DNA of 64,000 nucleotides from Hyaloscypha bicolor E (taxonomy: Eukaryota; Ascomycota; Leotiomycetes; Helotiales; Hyaloscyphaceae), in assembly GCF_002865645.1 (NCBI RefSeq), contig NW_020194557.1, positions 496,001-560,000 of the forward strand, written 5' to 3'. Below the pieces are notes generated by a model. That model was not told the DNA's origin. It searched no databases and saw nothing but the letters and a program-made list of their open reading frames with translations. How positions within the stretch are numbered: position 1 is the first letter of the stretch; the number at the start of each line of letters is the position of its first letter. Position numbers and translations under genes: made by a program. Positions 1 to 13,017 of the stretch are shown in pieces.

Positions 1-1038
1 TCTGGAGAAATCGGCAGCGAAATCCGGCACTAAACACTTTCGGTGTGATAGGTGCTCTAGATCGTTCACTCGGCGTGAGAACCTGGTTCGTCATGCCAAT
101 AGTCGCAAGGCCCCTTCTCACCTAGCTGCCCTTGAACTTCCAATTTCGAACATGCATCTGTTCACTTATGAGTACAAGCTGATCATCGTTAGATGACTAT
201 GCTAAATACCATCAGTGCGGCATATGCGGGAAAGGCTTCTCGCGACGTGACATACTTTCTAGACATGAAGCGGGGCACGAAAGATGGGACCAACAGAATC
301 CATCAGTCTCGTATTCGGGTGGCCCAAGAAAGAGAAGGAGGGTTGCCTTTGGAGATGACGCCACGAGCTCTACGGAGACGGTGGACCCCAGCCCTGAAGT
401 TGACGAACACGAAGCGACAGAGCAGGATGCGTGGAATCAAAATCAACAACAACTTGTTTCGCCAGGCTTTGCAACACTTGCCGGTGTATCTGTGCATGCT
501 GCCTATCAGTTTAACCACTCCACTGGTCAGCAACGTACGATTGTTGACCAAAATTCCAACTCACTCCCGCGTATCTCAGACGCCCGACTGCCATTGTATG
601 GTCCTCACGGCAATCCAGGGACCTCAAGCCATTTCCAACCTCTTCGACAGCCATTTGCAGATGTCCCAAGTGACTGTGGAGATGTGCCGTCACCTCTTAC
701 CTCCTTCGACTTCTCCGCATTTCTCTTACCTCCGTCCGAAGTTGAAGCTTCAGGATTCTCCTTGCTAGGTAATCACGAGGGAATCTCGCTTAGCCTTACT
801 CAGATAGCAACTTCTCGCTAGACAGAATTCATCAAGCTTCACAATACACTCAAGATTCCAGCATGCCCAGCAATCTGGTAGCAATACCTATATAAACCAG
901 TTTTCTTCTTCGATTCCATCGAAAAGAAAGCAGCCAGCCTTCGGGCAACCAGTTCACGATTCGTGGACGCCAGAATCCTTTAATTTAACCAGATTCGATT
1001 CAGACCTCCGCTTCCGCTGCGACCGAGGTATCGCTTCG
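1..1038 (+). CDS. C2H2 zinc-finger transcription factor, 5'-truncated, probably also cut at 3'
   Basis: Partial gene for a nuclear DNA-binding regulator. Inferred exons are 2-104, 193-768 and 881-1038; all joins keep phase. Exon 1 encodes finger 1 (FRCDRCSRSFTRRENLVRH) and exon 2 encodes finger 2 (QCGICGKGFSRRDILSRHEAGH), followed by a basic nuclear-localisation-like GPRKRRRV and a Ser/Pro/Gln-rich linker. Intron 1 (105-192) seems to use a GC donor (GCAAGG) and the acceptor GTTAG. This choice restores the second zinc-binding His of finger 1 (H-A-N-S-H), whereas a GT donor at 102 would not. Intron 2 (769-880, GTAATC...GTAG) is less certain. Without it the frame stops at 819-821; a 53-bp alternative (769-821) ends at 893-895. 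Exon 3 is open, contains SKRKQ, and ends at a perfect GTGAGT donor at 1039, after which the AT-rich block begins. Full-length relatives usually carry a fungal-specific transcription-factor domain further on; none is visible. The target is unknown. Confidence 0.75.
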
Positions 1039-1419
1039 GTGAGTCATTACCAAACCAAACCAAAGATACTTTACCTTAATACGATTTAACTATTACTAAT
1101 CCTCGTTTTTCATTATTCTACGGGTATCTCTATTAAATAGGATCCCTATAGCCTCGGATTCTATCGACTCCAATTAGTTTCCCAGTCTGCAAGTACCTAT
1201 ATTACCCTCTAGTATTCCTTACTAATTAGCGAACCTTTCCGTATATTAGGAGCCGCTAATCTCGTAGCCTAACTCAAGGCCTTCTGCAAAACCGGCTACG
1301 ATTTTGCAAGCTATATCTCTCCAGGAACCTTTGCGGCAATTAAATAAATTAGTAGAGAAATCGAGAGAAATCCCTTTCCTATATAATTACAAACCCGGGC
1401 TAGATCGGAAAGTATCCCG
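1039..1419. other. transition from gene to RIP block
   Basis: Base composition falls sharply here. The stretch starts with a GTGAGT splice donor. A phase-compatible acceptor (AAATAG at about 1140) is followed by some 23 open codons, but I cannot show that these belong to the zinc-finger gene. No transposon domain is recognised before about 1420. Confidence 0.4.
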
Positions 1420-1859
1420 GATTTAGTAATATAATTTCCAGAAGCCTGGATTTATATAAAAGCTATATTCAGAACTACTATTTACAGATTCGAATACCTT
1501 CTCAATCTCAAACCTGTATCTTTAGATTCTAGTAATTCAGGGTTTAATAGACTATTAAATCAGAAAACCCCTTTAGGATTTACCCCGGCTAGTACCCCCG
1601 AAACTCTAGAAGAAAGCCCACTAATTAATAATCCTTACGAGGACCTAATTAAAAACATAAGTAGATATAGTACTAGAGGAAATAGAAGTAACCAGAATCC
1701 GAATAATCCTGTTCCTGGAATTCTGCTATAGATAAATCCTAATAATTAGTAAGCTATTACTTTAATAGCTACAAATATTATTTACTAGTTTTAATAAAAT
1801 AATGCCGCCGCTATTACTTTATAGTAAGAACCCTAGTAGAACTAGAACCAAAATACCTA

Positions 1860-4800
1860 TATCCGGCTAGAGAATATCGGAGTTTTTAATTCAGATCCAA
1901 AGGATATTAAGGTTAATAGTTCAGGAATTATTAGTATTAGAAAGCTTATAGTATATACTAATATTTATACTTTTATAAATAGAATTCGGGAAATTATAAC
2001 TAAGAAAGGAAATTAGGTAGTTTAAGAAAACTAGATCTTATAGCTTTATAAAAAAGGAATTATCTAGTATATCTATAAGCTTTCTAATTTAAAAAGAGAT
2101 CTTTTAACTAATATATTAGTTAATAAGATCTATAATATATTTACGAAATACTTTAAGAAATCTATAAGTAATATAATAAAAAATATAAGAAAGATTTAGT
2201 TTAATCTAGTTAATTTTTAGAAGAAAGAATTTATATATAGCTTTATATATATTATATTCTAATATATAAAGGCTACCGGAATAAAATCAGATTTCTTTTA
2301 ATTAATAGCTACCTATAATATACTAGAATTATCTATTTAAGTAAATATTTTAGTATCTATAGAATTAATAGCTAAAGAAAAATAGCTAGAAGAAATAAAT
2401 ATTAAATTAATTCTTTTTGAGAATATAATAAAGAAAGCAAATATTACGAATTAATAATTTAATAGAAAAGGCAAATAACTTTAATTTGCTAGCTATAACT
2501 TTCTATATTTTAGTTCTTATTAATTTCAAGGTTTCTAGTATTTTCAGAATTAGTTTTTTTTAGACTATATACTAAAATAATTTCTAGTAATTATTCTAAT
2601 ATTCTTAATAGTTCTAGAATTACTAAGGCTATTATAGCTAAGGTAATTTTAATAATTAAAATTATAGAGAATTTTAAGCTAGTTAAGGTTTCTAATAAAG
2701 CTATACTAATTATTTTTAAAATCAGAATTCTAATTTATAATAAAGAGCCCCAAAGGCTTTATTAGCTTCCTATTTATAGTTATAAATTACTAATAGAAAC
2801 GGATTTATATTAAGGAATTAAGATAAATTTAGGCCCTGTAATATAAGAAATTATTAGTACTTTCCTTATTAATAATATATATATTTTAGTAAAAAGCTTA
2901 GTAAAAAGAAATTTCATAAACTAGAAAAGAGTTACTCGTTTTATAAGAAATCCGTTAAGCTATCTGCGAATTTTAGTAAAGAAGATTATAAAAATAATTA
3001 TATATATAATTATAATAAGGAGATTTTTAATAATAAACTAGCTAGAAACTTTATTATTATAAATTTTGCCTTAAACAAAATTAAAAAATCTTTTTCTAAT
3101 AATAATTAATTATATAAATATATTTGTAAAAATAATTACAAATCTTTAGAAATTCTAAAATTAAATAAAAACTAGCTAATAATTAAATCTAATATTAAAA
3201 AAACTACTATAAAGTTATTTATAATAAAAAAGCCAGAAATTAGTTTAGCCTTTAATATAATTCCGGTTATTAAATCTATAATAGATTCGAAATTAGATAT
3301 TAGAACCGGATTTAGTTTTAGAAACTAGTATTTTATAACTATAATATTTAAGTTTTCTAGTAATAGTATTTCTTATAAAATATATATAAATATAAGATAT
3401 TTAATAATTCTAATTAACTAGAAATAATTAATAACTAACTAACCTAATATCCCGCTTCGAATTATATTAAAGCCGCTATTTATTAGAAAAATTAGGAGGC
3501 AAGGTTTAATTATAAGAATATATAATACTAAATATAGTTTTCCCGGATATAAATACTAAATCTAGTAAAAGAATTTTAGCTAAAATTATAAAGGAAATAT
3601 ATTTTTACTAATAATCTAGTAATAAAACTTCTTATTAGTATAAATATTATAATTCCAGAAAATATTAATATTATAATTTCTAAGAAATCTAGATATATTA
3701 GAAATTATAATACTAATATTCTAGTTAAGATTTCTTAAAAGAGAGATATTTCGAAATCTCTAGTTTATATAATAATAGGCCTTATAATTTCTACTTTTAT
3801 ATTAATAATAATTCCTATTTATTATTTAGTAGCTATTAAGAATTAAAATCTATTATTTAAACCTAATAAAATACTAGTTACTTTATTTAATTAATTAATA
3901 AATAGTAATATAAAAATAGTACTAGCTAGAAATAATTTAATAAAGCTAGTATTCTTATTTTATAATTTTTATTTAGGAAATCTTATAAATATTAAATATA
4001 ATAATAAATTCCTGGTTTTAAATATAAAAGTTACGAATTTAGCTACTTGTTTTCTAAAGAATTTTACTATAAAGATCTTTTAATTATATTACGGGAATTC
4101 TAAAATAAAAATAAAGTATTATATTAGTATTATAATTTATAGAAATATAAAAACTACTAGAATATTTTCTAACTTTCTAAACAAGTTCCCGGAAAACCTT
4201 TTTAATAATATTAGATTTATTAATTTACTAGAAGATTATTAAATAAAGATTAATCTATATCCTAATTAGATAAATAGGATTTCTAGTAAAATAAAAATCT
4301 ATAAAACCAGAATTCGCAACCGAGAAATTATTAATAAAATATATAAAAAACTAGAAGCTTAGAATAGATTATACTAAATAAAATAGTAAGTTCTTATAGC
4401 TTTTCTAATATTTATTATTTATAAATATATACCTAAATAGAAATAGCTAATAAATCGAGTTATAATTAATATACGAGAATTAAATAATATAATTATTCCG
4501 GATATTTATTTAATATCTTTATAAAAGAAAATATTTTAAGGAATTATAGGCTATAGATTTATTATAGTAATAAATATTACTAATTTTTTTTACTAGTAAT
4601 ATATTTATTCGAAAAGCCAGAAATATCTTATAATAGTTTCTTATAAAAACTAATATATTTTCTGTTATATTTTAATAGAATTTTAAAATATTCTTTTATA
4701 TATTTAGTATTAAATAAATATTATTTTAAAGAATTTCGAATTCGCAAGAATATATATTAATAATAATATTATTACTAATTATATTTATAAAAAATACTTA

Positions 4801-6476
4801 TAATATCTTAGATTAGTTTTTTTAATATTAGTAAAATATAATATTATTATTCAAGGAAAGAAATATTTTATTAATTATTTTTTAGCTATAGTTTTAAATA
4901 TAAAAAGTAGATTTTTTTGAAATATCTATAATAAAAGAAAAATTAGAAGCTATTACTAAATTAGCTTTTCTGAAAATAGCTAAGGAATTAGGAATTCATC
5001 TGGAAATAGCTAGATAATTCAGAAATAAGATTTCTTTTTATATATATATTTCTAAGCTATTATAAAACAAGAAAACCGAATTATTTAAATAAGCTTTAGT
5101 AAAAAGAAACTCGAAAAAGACTTTTATAATATAAAAAGCTTTTATATATCTAATTAGTATAAAAAAGTAGCTTTTATAGCTTTCTAAAAAGCTCTAATAA
5201 TAGATATTATTCTGGTTTATATAAATCCAGAATAAGTACTATTATTTACTATATTAAAAGAGATTTATTATATAAAATAATAAAGAAAACTTTTTATTTA
5301 CTAGAAACTAAAATAGAACTAATTATATTTCTATTTAAAATTTTTAAGAATATAGAAACCAGATATTAGCTAATAGAACTTAAAATAGTAAATTTAGTTT
5401 AGGTTATAAAAAAGCTATATTATATTATTGAATTAAATTACTCTAGTTATAATTATTATTAATTACTTTTTATTAATTAGTATTTCTAAGAAATTAAATC
5501 TTTATCTAGTTTATATAGCTAAATACCTTTCCTGGTTCTAGCTAGATATTTATTATAAGCTAGATAAAGCAAACTTTATATCTAATATTCTTAGCTAATT
5601 AATAACTATTAAAAATAAAAATAAATTTATTAAACTAGTAAATAAAAAAAACAGAAAACTAAATGCTTTATTTATTAATAATATAAGTCCAAACAAATTT
5701 ATTTAAGAAAAATTCTATATAAATTTTAATAAGAATTATATATTTATAGCTACTTTTATTAAAATCTAGCTAGCTTTTAAAAAGTAATTCCTTAATAATT
5801 ACGAGATTAATAAATACTAGAATAGAATTCGGATCTAGCTTAAGGAAAATAATACTTAAAAAAGAACTAGACTATTTTATTATTCGAGATCTATAATAAT
5901 TTATTTAATTAATATATCTAGAATAAAATTCCTTACTATTTATATATTTCTCTAAATTATATAAAAGATATTTTTAATTTAATTTATAAAAATATATTAT
6001 ATCTAGATCTAGCTAAAATAATTAAAATAATTAATAAAAGCTTCTTTATCTAAAGCCTTATTTAGTATTTTAAAAATTAAATTAAATATTATTCTAAATA
6101 TTAGATTCTTTAAACCAAGTATTATATTTCTTATAAATTAATATAACTAATTTCAGAACTTTTAGGCCTATTTTATATAATTATTATTAACTTTATTTTA
6201 GCTCTATTAGAATTCTATAAAAAATTCAATTATCTTATATTAATTATAGAAAAGATTAATAAGAAATATATAGTAATTCCAGAAATAATAACTTGAAATA
6301 TATAATAATAAAGTAATATCTTAACTAGAAGATTTCTTAACTTTAATTAAAGAATTCTAAAGATTATTATTTCTGATTATAATATAAAATTTTTATTAGA
6401 AATATAAAAGGAAATATTTAAAGAACTCGATATAAAGATTTTGTTTTTAATAGCCTATTATTTATAAATAAATAAC
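1860..6476 (+). pseudogene. Gypsy-A gag-pol remnant (gag, PR, RT, RNase H, first part of IN)
   Basis: Retroviral-type polyprotein remnant. The protease region at 3361-3430 reads like INIRYLIILINQK, a RIP-changed C-x-D-T-G type site. RT begins near 4230. At 4452-4510 it reads NRVIINIRELNNIIIPDIY, matching the gypsy V-D-x-R-x-L-N motif, and at 4741-4773 it reads FARIYINNNII, the Y-I-D-D active site with both Asp now Asn. RNase H follows to about 5600, and integrase runs from about 5830. The last codons before the insertion (from 6453) read A-Y-Y-L-stop-I-N, the RIP form of the A-Y-H-P-Q-T-D motif near the integrase core's end. Not translatable as it stands. Confidence 0.8.
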
Positions 6477-6776
6477 TATTAGTATAGCTATTTCTTTGGG
6501 AGTTACGTATATAGTTACGAGATACGGGATACGGGATATAGGTAATGGGATATGAGTAATAGGATATGGGATACGGGATATAGTTATGTGACCTCGTATC
6601 CTATTAGTAACTCGACTAGTAGACTAGGCCTCTTTAGGCTTAGCAGATTTAGGAATTATATATTAATACTATAATACTATAATTCCTACTTCTAAATAAT
6701 AACAACTTTACTAATTATATATAAATAATATTCTATAATTTATATAATAGTATTATATATTATTAGTAAACTAATA
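6477..6776 (+). repeat. Copia-1 5' LTR (300 bp)
   Basis: Starts TATTAGTATAGC and ends AAACTAATA. Contains two units of a 14-bp GGATATGGGTAATA-like motif. Pairs with 12587-13012. Confidence 0.92.
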
Positions 6777-7484
6777 CTAATTAGTTTATATATATAGATT
6801 AGAGAATAGAATCTTTTAAGCTAAAGAAGCATCCGGTGGCTTATAGCAAAATTAAACTAGTCTATATTAAAGAGGGGAATTACTTATTAACTCTATGAAA
6901 TATCCGGTAGCCTAAGAAAGAAAATAGCTAGCTCTTGCTAAGGACTAATAACTACTCTATTAAAAGGGGGAATTACTCGTTAATTCTATAAAGTATCCGG
7001 TAGCCTAAAAAAGAAGACTCTAGTTCTTATTAATTAATAAGCAATTAGTTATTTGGCTATTTATTTATTTAATTATCTATTATCCTTTAAAACTAACTTC
7101 TTTTGGTCCCAAGACTACTTTCTTAGAACCTATCTTTTCTATTTATATAATACCCGTATCTACGGGATACTTTTCCCGGAATATATACTCTATATATACC
7201 CTTAAAGCTCTTTAACTACTACTTTAATTTTACTATTAAATCGAGTTCTTTGAACTTTAGGCTTTCCCGGAATTATAATATTTTACTTTCTAAATTTCTT
7301 ATTATAGACAAAATATTTAAGGGCAAAATATTTACTTTAATACCTATAATATCCCTAGATATCTAGAGTATCTAGTATCTAAACCAGATATCTAGATACC
7401 TTTACTATTGAATTCTTTCTATAAACTTATTATAAACTACCTTATCTTTAAACCTCTTTTATTATAAATTATATATATATTAAG

Positions 7485-10400
7485 AAGGGCTTAATCCTAG
7501 GGATTTAGTATAGCAGAACTATAGGATAGATATATATAGGTAAAGAAGTAGAAAGGCAATATTAATCTAATTACCTATAGTAATAAGGAAGTTCTAGATT
7601 ACCTTAATACTAGACTATTCTAGTATAAAGTAGAGAAGTTAACTAATAATAATTTCTGGGAATTATTTAAGGAGAATTTCAGTAATTTTGACCTCGAAGT
7701 ACTTAATTATCTAGATTAATATATATTATATAAATTACGAGCTACTTTATAATATAGCGGCATTTATATTAAATAAAATAATAAGGAACTTACTATTATA
7801 TAGTCCTTAGTTAATATTATTTAGGAAGAAGAGTAATATACCTAGACTATAGCTAATATTATTACTACTAGACTAGACCTTAATACGGGCTCTATTACCT
7901 TATTATATATATCTTTTAATAATAGTATTATAAGAAATTAATAAACTAAACCAATTATTACTTATATCTCTTTACTATCTATAATTACTTTTACTAGTAC
8001 CGGACTATAAAGAGCTAGTAGTAATGGATTTCTACTACTTCTACTACCTCTACTACCTTTAAATAGTCCTTTAGCTAGCCCTCTTACTATAAAGCTAATT
8101 AGAGAAATAGTAAAGATATATATTAAAATATAAAAGTATAATAAAACTAATAGTAGTTTTAACCAAAAACTCGCTATTTTTCTCGATATTTACTAATATA
8201 TAGAGCTTCTATAAGAGGTATTAGTAAGAGTTTTTCTTACTATATTAAAAAAACTAGTATAAGATTACTTTTATAATAACTAGCTCTTTTAATATATATA
8301 TAAAGAGGCCTATATAAATATTCGCAGCTTCTTTAAAGGCCCTGATTTCTAATATTGAAACTTAGATAAGTGAAATACTACTATAATAGTAACTATAATA
8401 GCTTAATATCCTAAAAAGATAATATTTGAGCTTGTCTAGTTACTAATTAATAACCTATATAAATTATAATATAGACTAGTACCTGCCTTATAAAATATTA
8501 AATTCCTATATAATAAGATTATTACCTCTTATTAAGGTCTATTAGTATACTAATATATAGTCTCGGATTTTTCTCCTAATCTCAGCTAACTTATTAATAA
8601 GCTCTAATTATCTATTACTACCTATAAGAAGAAATAATAAATTAATACCGAGATCCTCTTTACTAATTAATAATACTATTCTTAAAACCCTCTAAACTAC
8701 TACCTGTCCGGAAATTATTAATACGGACCTAGCCATAACTTTAGAACCTGTAATAACTACTTTAAGCCCTATAACTATAATAATTATACTCCGAAGTCGT
8801 ATTTTATATATAAGAGACCCGAATACCGCTTATAGAAGCATATACTAGAGAAATAAGAGGCTAAGAAAACTTGATTTAAGGATAGAAACATTTATTAATT
8901 TAGATCCCGAAATACTCGTAACTTTAATAAATGCTTTAGTAGTACTTACATATAGTATATTACTGAATTCGAAAAAGAAAAGAATAATGAGAATAGTAAG
9001 AACGAACTAGTAAGTAATACTTTTAAAGCCTTACTAGTAGAAACGGATAAAGGAGAGAAATATTACTCTAATTCCTATTTTACTTCTATTAAGAGCTTCC
9101 TAGCCGCTCCTATAGCTCCTACTTCTACTATTTCCATAACTAATACTCTTATAAATAACCTTACTTCTCTTTCCCTTATATACCAGATAATAGGCGAAAA
9201 CCATATTTTAGAGCCTATTAAATAAATAGAAAATACCTAGATATTTATAGTTAATAGTATATTAAGATATAATACTTACTGCTTTTATAGAGTTATAATT
9301 AATACCAGAGCCTTTAGATTCTTAATTACTGGTTCTAACTAATTCCAAGCTTTATAGTAGACTAATAGTAGTATCTAACTTAATAAAACTACTAAAAATC
9401 AAGTTAATATCTAGTTTAGTATCGGGTCTATATTCTCTATTAGATCTATAATAATAAGAATACTAATTAGGCAAGTATAATTCTATATTATACCTATAAA
9501 GACTTTATTTTTACTTAGCTTAGCTAATATAAATAAGCTAGAAATCTACTTTAATAATCTTACTAATTATCTTATTACTTCTAATAAATACTTTATATCT
9601 ATAGTATAATATTTTAGATACTTTTTCCTGCTTTAGAATACTATTCTATAAAGCTTTATTTCCGAATTCTTTATTTATAACTCCTGCTTTTTTATAAAGG
9701 TCAAATTATAATATCTATATTACTGTTTTGGTTATTTATTTATTAGTAAGCTTCGAAATATACTAGAATAAACAGGCTATAATATTAATATAAAAGCCCT
9801 TAAGTATCTTATAAAGTATTATAAATAATACCAGAAATTCGGATAATTACCGGAATAATTTAAGTTTAACCTAAAAGATAATATTAGCTTTAATTACTTT
9901 ATTATTATTAATATTTTCTATATTTCTAGTAAGCCTATACTCTATATTATTAATAAAGGCATTAGATATTAAGCCGGCTAATAGCTTTAAAATATTAGTA
10001 TATTATATACTTGGGATATCCTAAAGTAGTATTAAATTAATATCTATTTAGGCCCTCCTAATTAGATTATAGCAGATACCGGAAAGCAGTTTACTAGTAA
10101 GAAGTTTATTTAGCTTGCAAATATTATAGGAACTAAGGTCAAAATTATCTCTATAGAAGCTTATAGTTCTATCGGAATTATAGAATATTACTATAGCCCG
10201 ATTCGATATACTTATTTTATTATTATAGCTAAAATTAATGGAATTAATAAGAATATTATACTCTAAATAGCTTTTAAGGCTATTAATGATTTTGCTAGAC
10301 CCGATGGCATTATCCTAATCCTCTTGGTTTATAGTACTTTATCCCGAATAACCGAATATAATATCCTATTACTAATTATATTATAGTAATTAGTAGTACT

Positions 10401-12400
10401 TAAAAAGGCAATAATGGAAATTCAGAAGCTTTAAGCTAGATACTAGATTACGAATACCCTAAATATCCGAAATAGTTCTAGTATTACTAATATTTATAAA
10501 CTTTCCTTGAATTCGGATGTTCTTATATAGTATAAAGGAAATACCGGTTAATCTAGTAGTTGGGATAGGCCATATAAGCTAGTAGCTATTAATAGAGAGA
10601 ACTATATACTAGCTTTACTATACGGTAATACTATTTTCTGCTTAATCTCTATAAAGCCCTTTTATATAGGGGATATTGAGGTTATTACTAATGGCCCTAA
10701 ACCTGAACCTGTTCCCGAATTTTATAGTAAGGCTAAAGGTAATATAGGTATGATTTCTTCTGCTGTTTCTGCTATTTTACTAAAGTATAGCAGAAGACGC
10801 TTTTATAAGAACCCGGATATTATAGTATTCCTATAAGATAATAACCTATATAAGGACTCCTATTAAGTTGAAATTACTGGCCTCCTAAAAAAGGGCATAT
10901 TTGAGATTATTTCTAGATCTCAGATACTAAAAGAGATATATATTTTTAATTTCCGGTTTATTAATAAGATTAAGAATAAGAATACAGAGAAAGAGTTTAA
11001 GAAGTCGAGACTAGTTATCTAGGCTTATAATAACGGTGAAAAATGTATAGTATTAATATAATTATCTACTATTTAATATATTAGCTAGAGAATTATCCTT
11101 AGTATTACTACTATAATAATAGATACTATAGAGCTATATTTATATAATACCTCATAAGCTTATATTTAATTAATAACCTTACTTAATTATAATTTTTATA
11201 TTAATCTATCTTGCAAGCTTACTAGAGAGCTAAAATCTGAATAATAATTTAGTTCTAAAGGTTATAAAACTACTATATAATATACCGGAAGCTAGGAACT
11301 ACTAGTTTAAGACTTACTATTCCTACTATATTAATAAGCTTTTTATGGAATAGTTAACTTATAACTCTTGCCTTTTCTATAGTAAGTAATTCTTCGGAAT
11401 TATTAGCCTTTAAACTAATAATATCCTATTTATTAGAAATAATGATTTTATAAAGACAAAGTAACTAAAGCTTTAAGAGGCTAAGTTCTTAGCTAAGGAG
11501 TATAAATGTCTTACTATTAACTATAATCTCAAGTTTAATAGAGGTATTATCTATATGGATATTACTGGAATTACTTTTATATAGGAATACTAGTATAAAA
11601 ACCTCTGAACTATTTCTATAAAGAATACTACTACTATAAGTAGTAAGGGTACTATTTATTAAGATCTCTCTATTAAAGACTAATATATTACCTAATATAC
11701 TAGAGGAATATATATTATATTAGTCTATTAACTAGAAGCTTTATATAACCTATTAATTGCTACTTAAGCTATTAAACCCTCGGAAACTAATATAAAGGTA
11801 CTTAATAAGTATATTTAATAGTAAACTGAAAATATTACTAGAGAACTGAGATTCGTAAAGCTAGTAAAGAAGTTCTTATATTTAATCGTTTTTACGAATG
11901 CTTTATTCGCAAATAATAGAGATCTCTTCTTATAAATCGGATATATTCTAGTTCTAGTAAATAGAACTAGATATACTAATATTATTTACTAGTTCTTTAC
12001 TAAATATAAGAGAGTTACCAGAAGTATTCTAGCTTCGGAACTCTATAGTATGGCTTATGGCTTTAATATGGGCGCTTTAGTTAAATCTATAATTAATAAA
12101 GTACTAGAAATAGAACTATTACTAGTAGTCTATATGGATTCGAAGTCATTATATAAATGCCTTATTAAATTGGGAACTACTCGAGAAAAGTGTCTAATAA
12201 TTAATATAATATGCCTTTGCCAGGTATATAAATAATAAGAGATTACAGAAGTTAAATAGATTAAGGGAGAATTGAATCCTGCTAATTTTATAATAAAATC
12301 GAAGCTAATAAATGCCCTCAAGTACCTAATTAATACGAATACTATATAATTAGATATAGAGGAATAGGTCAAATACGAATAGGGCGAGAAATAGATATAT
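7485..12400 (+). pseudogene. Copia-1 gag-pol remnant
   Basis: Copia polyprotein with many RIP-type stops. Gag spans about 7485-9000. At 9301-9340 the protease site reads NTRAFRFLITGSN (ancestral D-T-G-A), followed by a pre-integrase stretch with FLLSLANINKLEIYFNNLTN-like text to about 9610. Integrase spans about 9790-10430: ALKYLIKYYKQYQKF is the RIP form of the His-Cys finger, and AYSSIGIIEYYYSPIRY at 10160-10210 matches the A-H-x-S-x-G-x-x-E-R core. RT runs from about 10930 to 11800. RNase H has an open piece at 12050-12235 with VVYMDSKSLYKCLIKLGTT, typical of fungal copia elements. Product and function are lost. Confidence 0.85.
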
Positions 12401-12586
12401 AGAATAAGAGGATATTATAGAAGGGGAAGTCATATATAAAAGACTATAGCCTTTAGTATATAACTAAAACCTCGGAAGTAATATGGATATATAAAGCATT
12501 TGGGAAATCTAGTACTAGGCCGGATTAGGGAATTTGTATGTAATTAGAGGAAGATACTATTTTTCGCGTTTTTAGAAAATTTCTAG

Positions 12587-13012
12587 TATTAGTATAGCTG
12601 TTCCTTTAGGAGTCACGTGTATAGTTACGGGATACGGGATACGGGATATGGGTAATAGGATATGGGTAATAGGATATGGGTAATAGGATATGGGTAATAG
12701 GATATGGGTAATAGGATATGGGTAATAGGATATGGGTAATAGGATATGGGTAATAGGATATGGGTAATAGGATATGGGTAATAGGATATGGGTAATAGGA
12801 TATGGGATATAGGATATAGTTATATAACCTCGTATCTCATTAGTAACTCGACTAGTAGACTAGATCCCTTTAGGCTTAGCAAATTTAGGAATCGCATATT
12901 AATACTATAATATTATAATTCCTATTTCTAAATAATAACAACTTTACTAATTATATATAAATAGTATTCTATGACTTATATAATAGTACTATATATTACT
13001 AGTAAACTAATA
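12587..13012 (+). repeat. Copia-1 3' LTR (426 bp, expanded)
   Basis: Same ends as the 5' LTR but 126 bp longer. The extra length lies in a run of 14-bp units at about 12644-12802. Followed directly by the ATAAC target duplication. Confidence 0.92.
12644..12802 (+). repeat. 14-bp tandem repeat, 11 copies, inside Copia-1 3' LTR
   Basis: Eleven near-perfect copies of GGATATGGGTAATA in a row. The 5' LTR has two. The length difference between the two LTRs (126 bp) is exactly nine units. Confidence 0.95.
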
Positions 13013-13017
13013 ATAAC

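Larger units (their letters stand above)
6477..13012 (+). mobile_element. Copia-1: complete Ty1/copia LTR retrotransposon
   Basis: Full-length copia element, 6536 bp, with LTRs 6477-6776 and 12587-13012 and a perfect 5-bp target duplication ATAAC (6472-6476 and 13013-13017). LTR ends read TATTAG...CTAATA, the RIP form of a TGTTAG...CTAACA inverted terminus. The internal order is gag, protease, integrase, RT, RNase H, which is the copia order. It inserted within the integrase frame of Gypsy-A. It is less mutated than its host, with some open stretches left, but still carries many stops. Related copies in the window are Copia-2, Copia-3 and Copia-4. Confidence 0.92.

Noticed and set aside
193..768. 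191-codon + frame overlapping the zinc-finger gene
   Set aside because: Out of frame with both zinc fingers; the true frame (192-818) contains finger 2 and the basic NLS-like stretch.
12050..12235. 61-codon + frame as a separate gene
   Set aside because: It is an open piece of the Copia-1 RNase H domain.
12644..12802. CRISPR-like array
   Set aside because: Contiguous 14-bp units with no spacers, inside an LTR in a eukaryotic genome.
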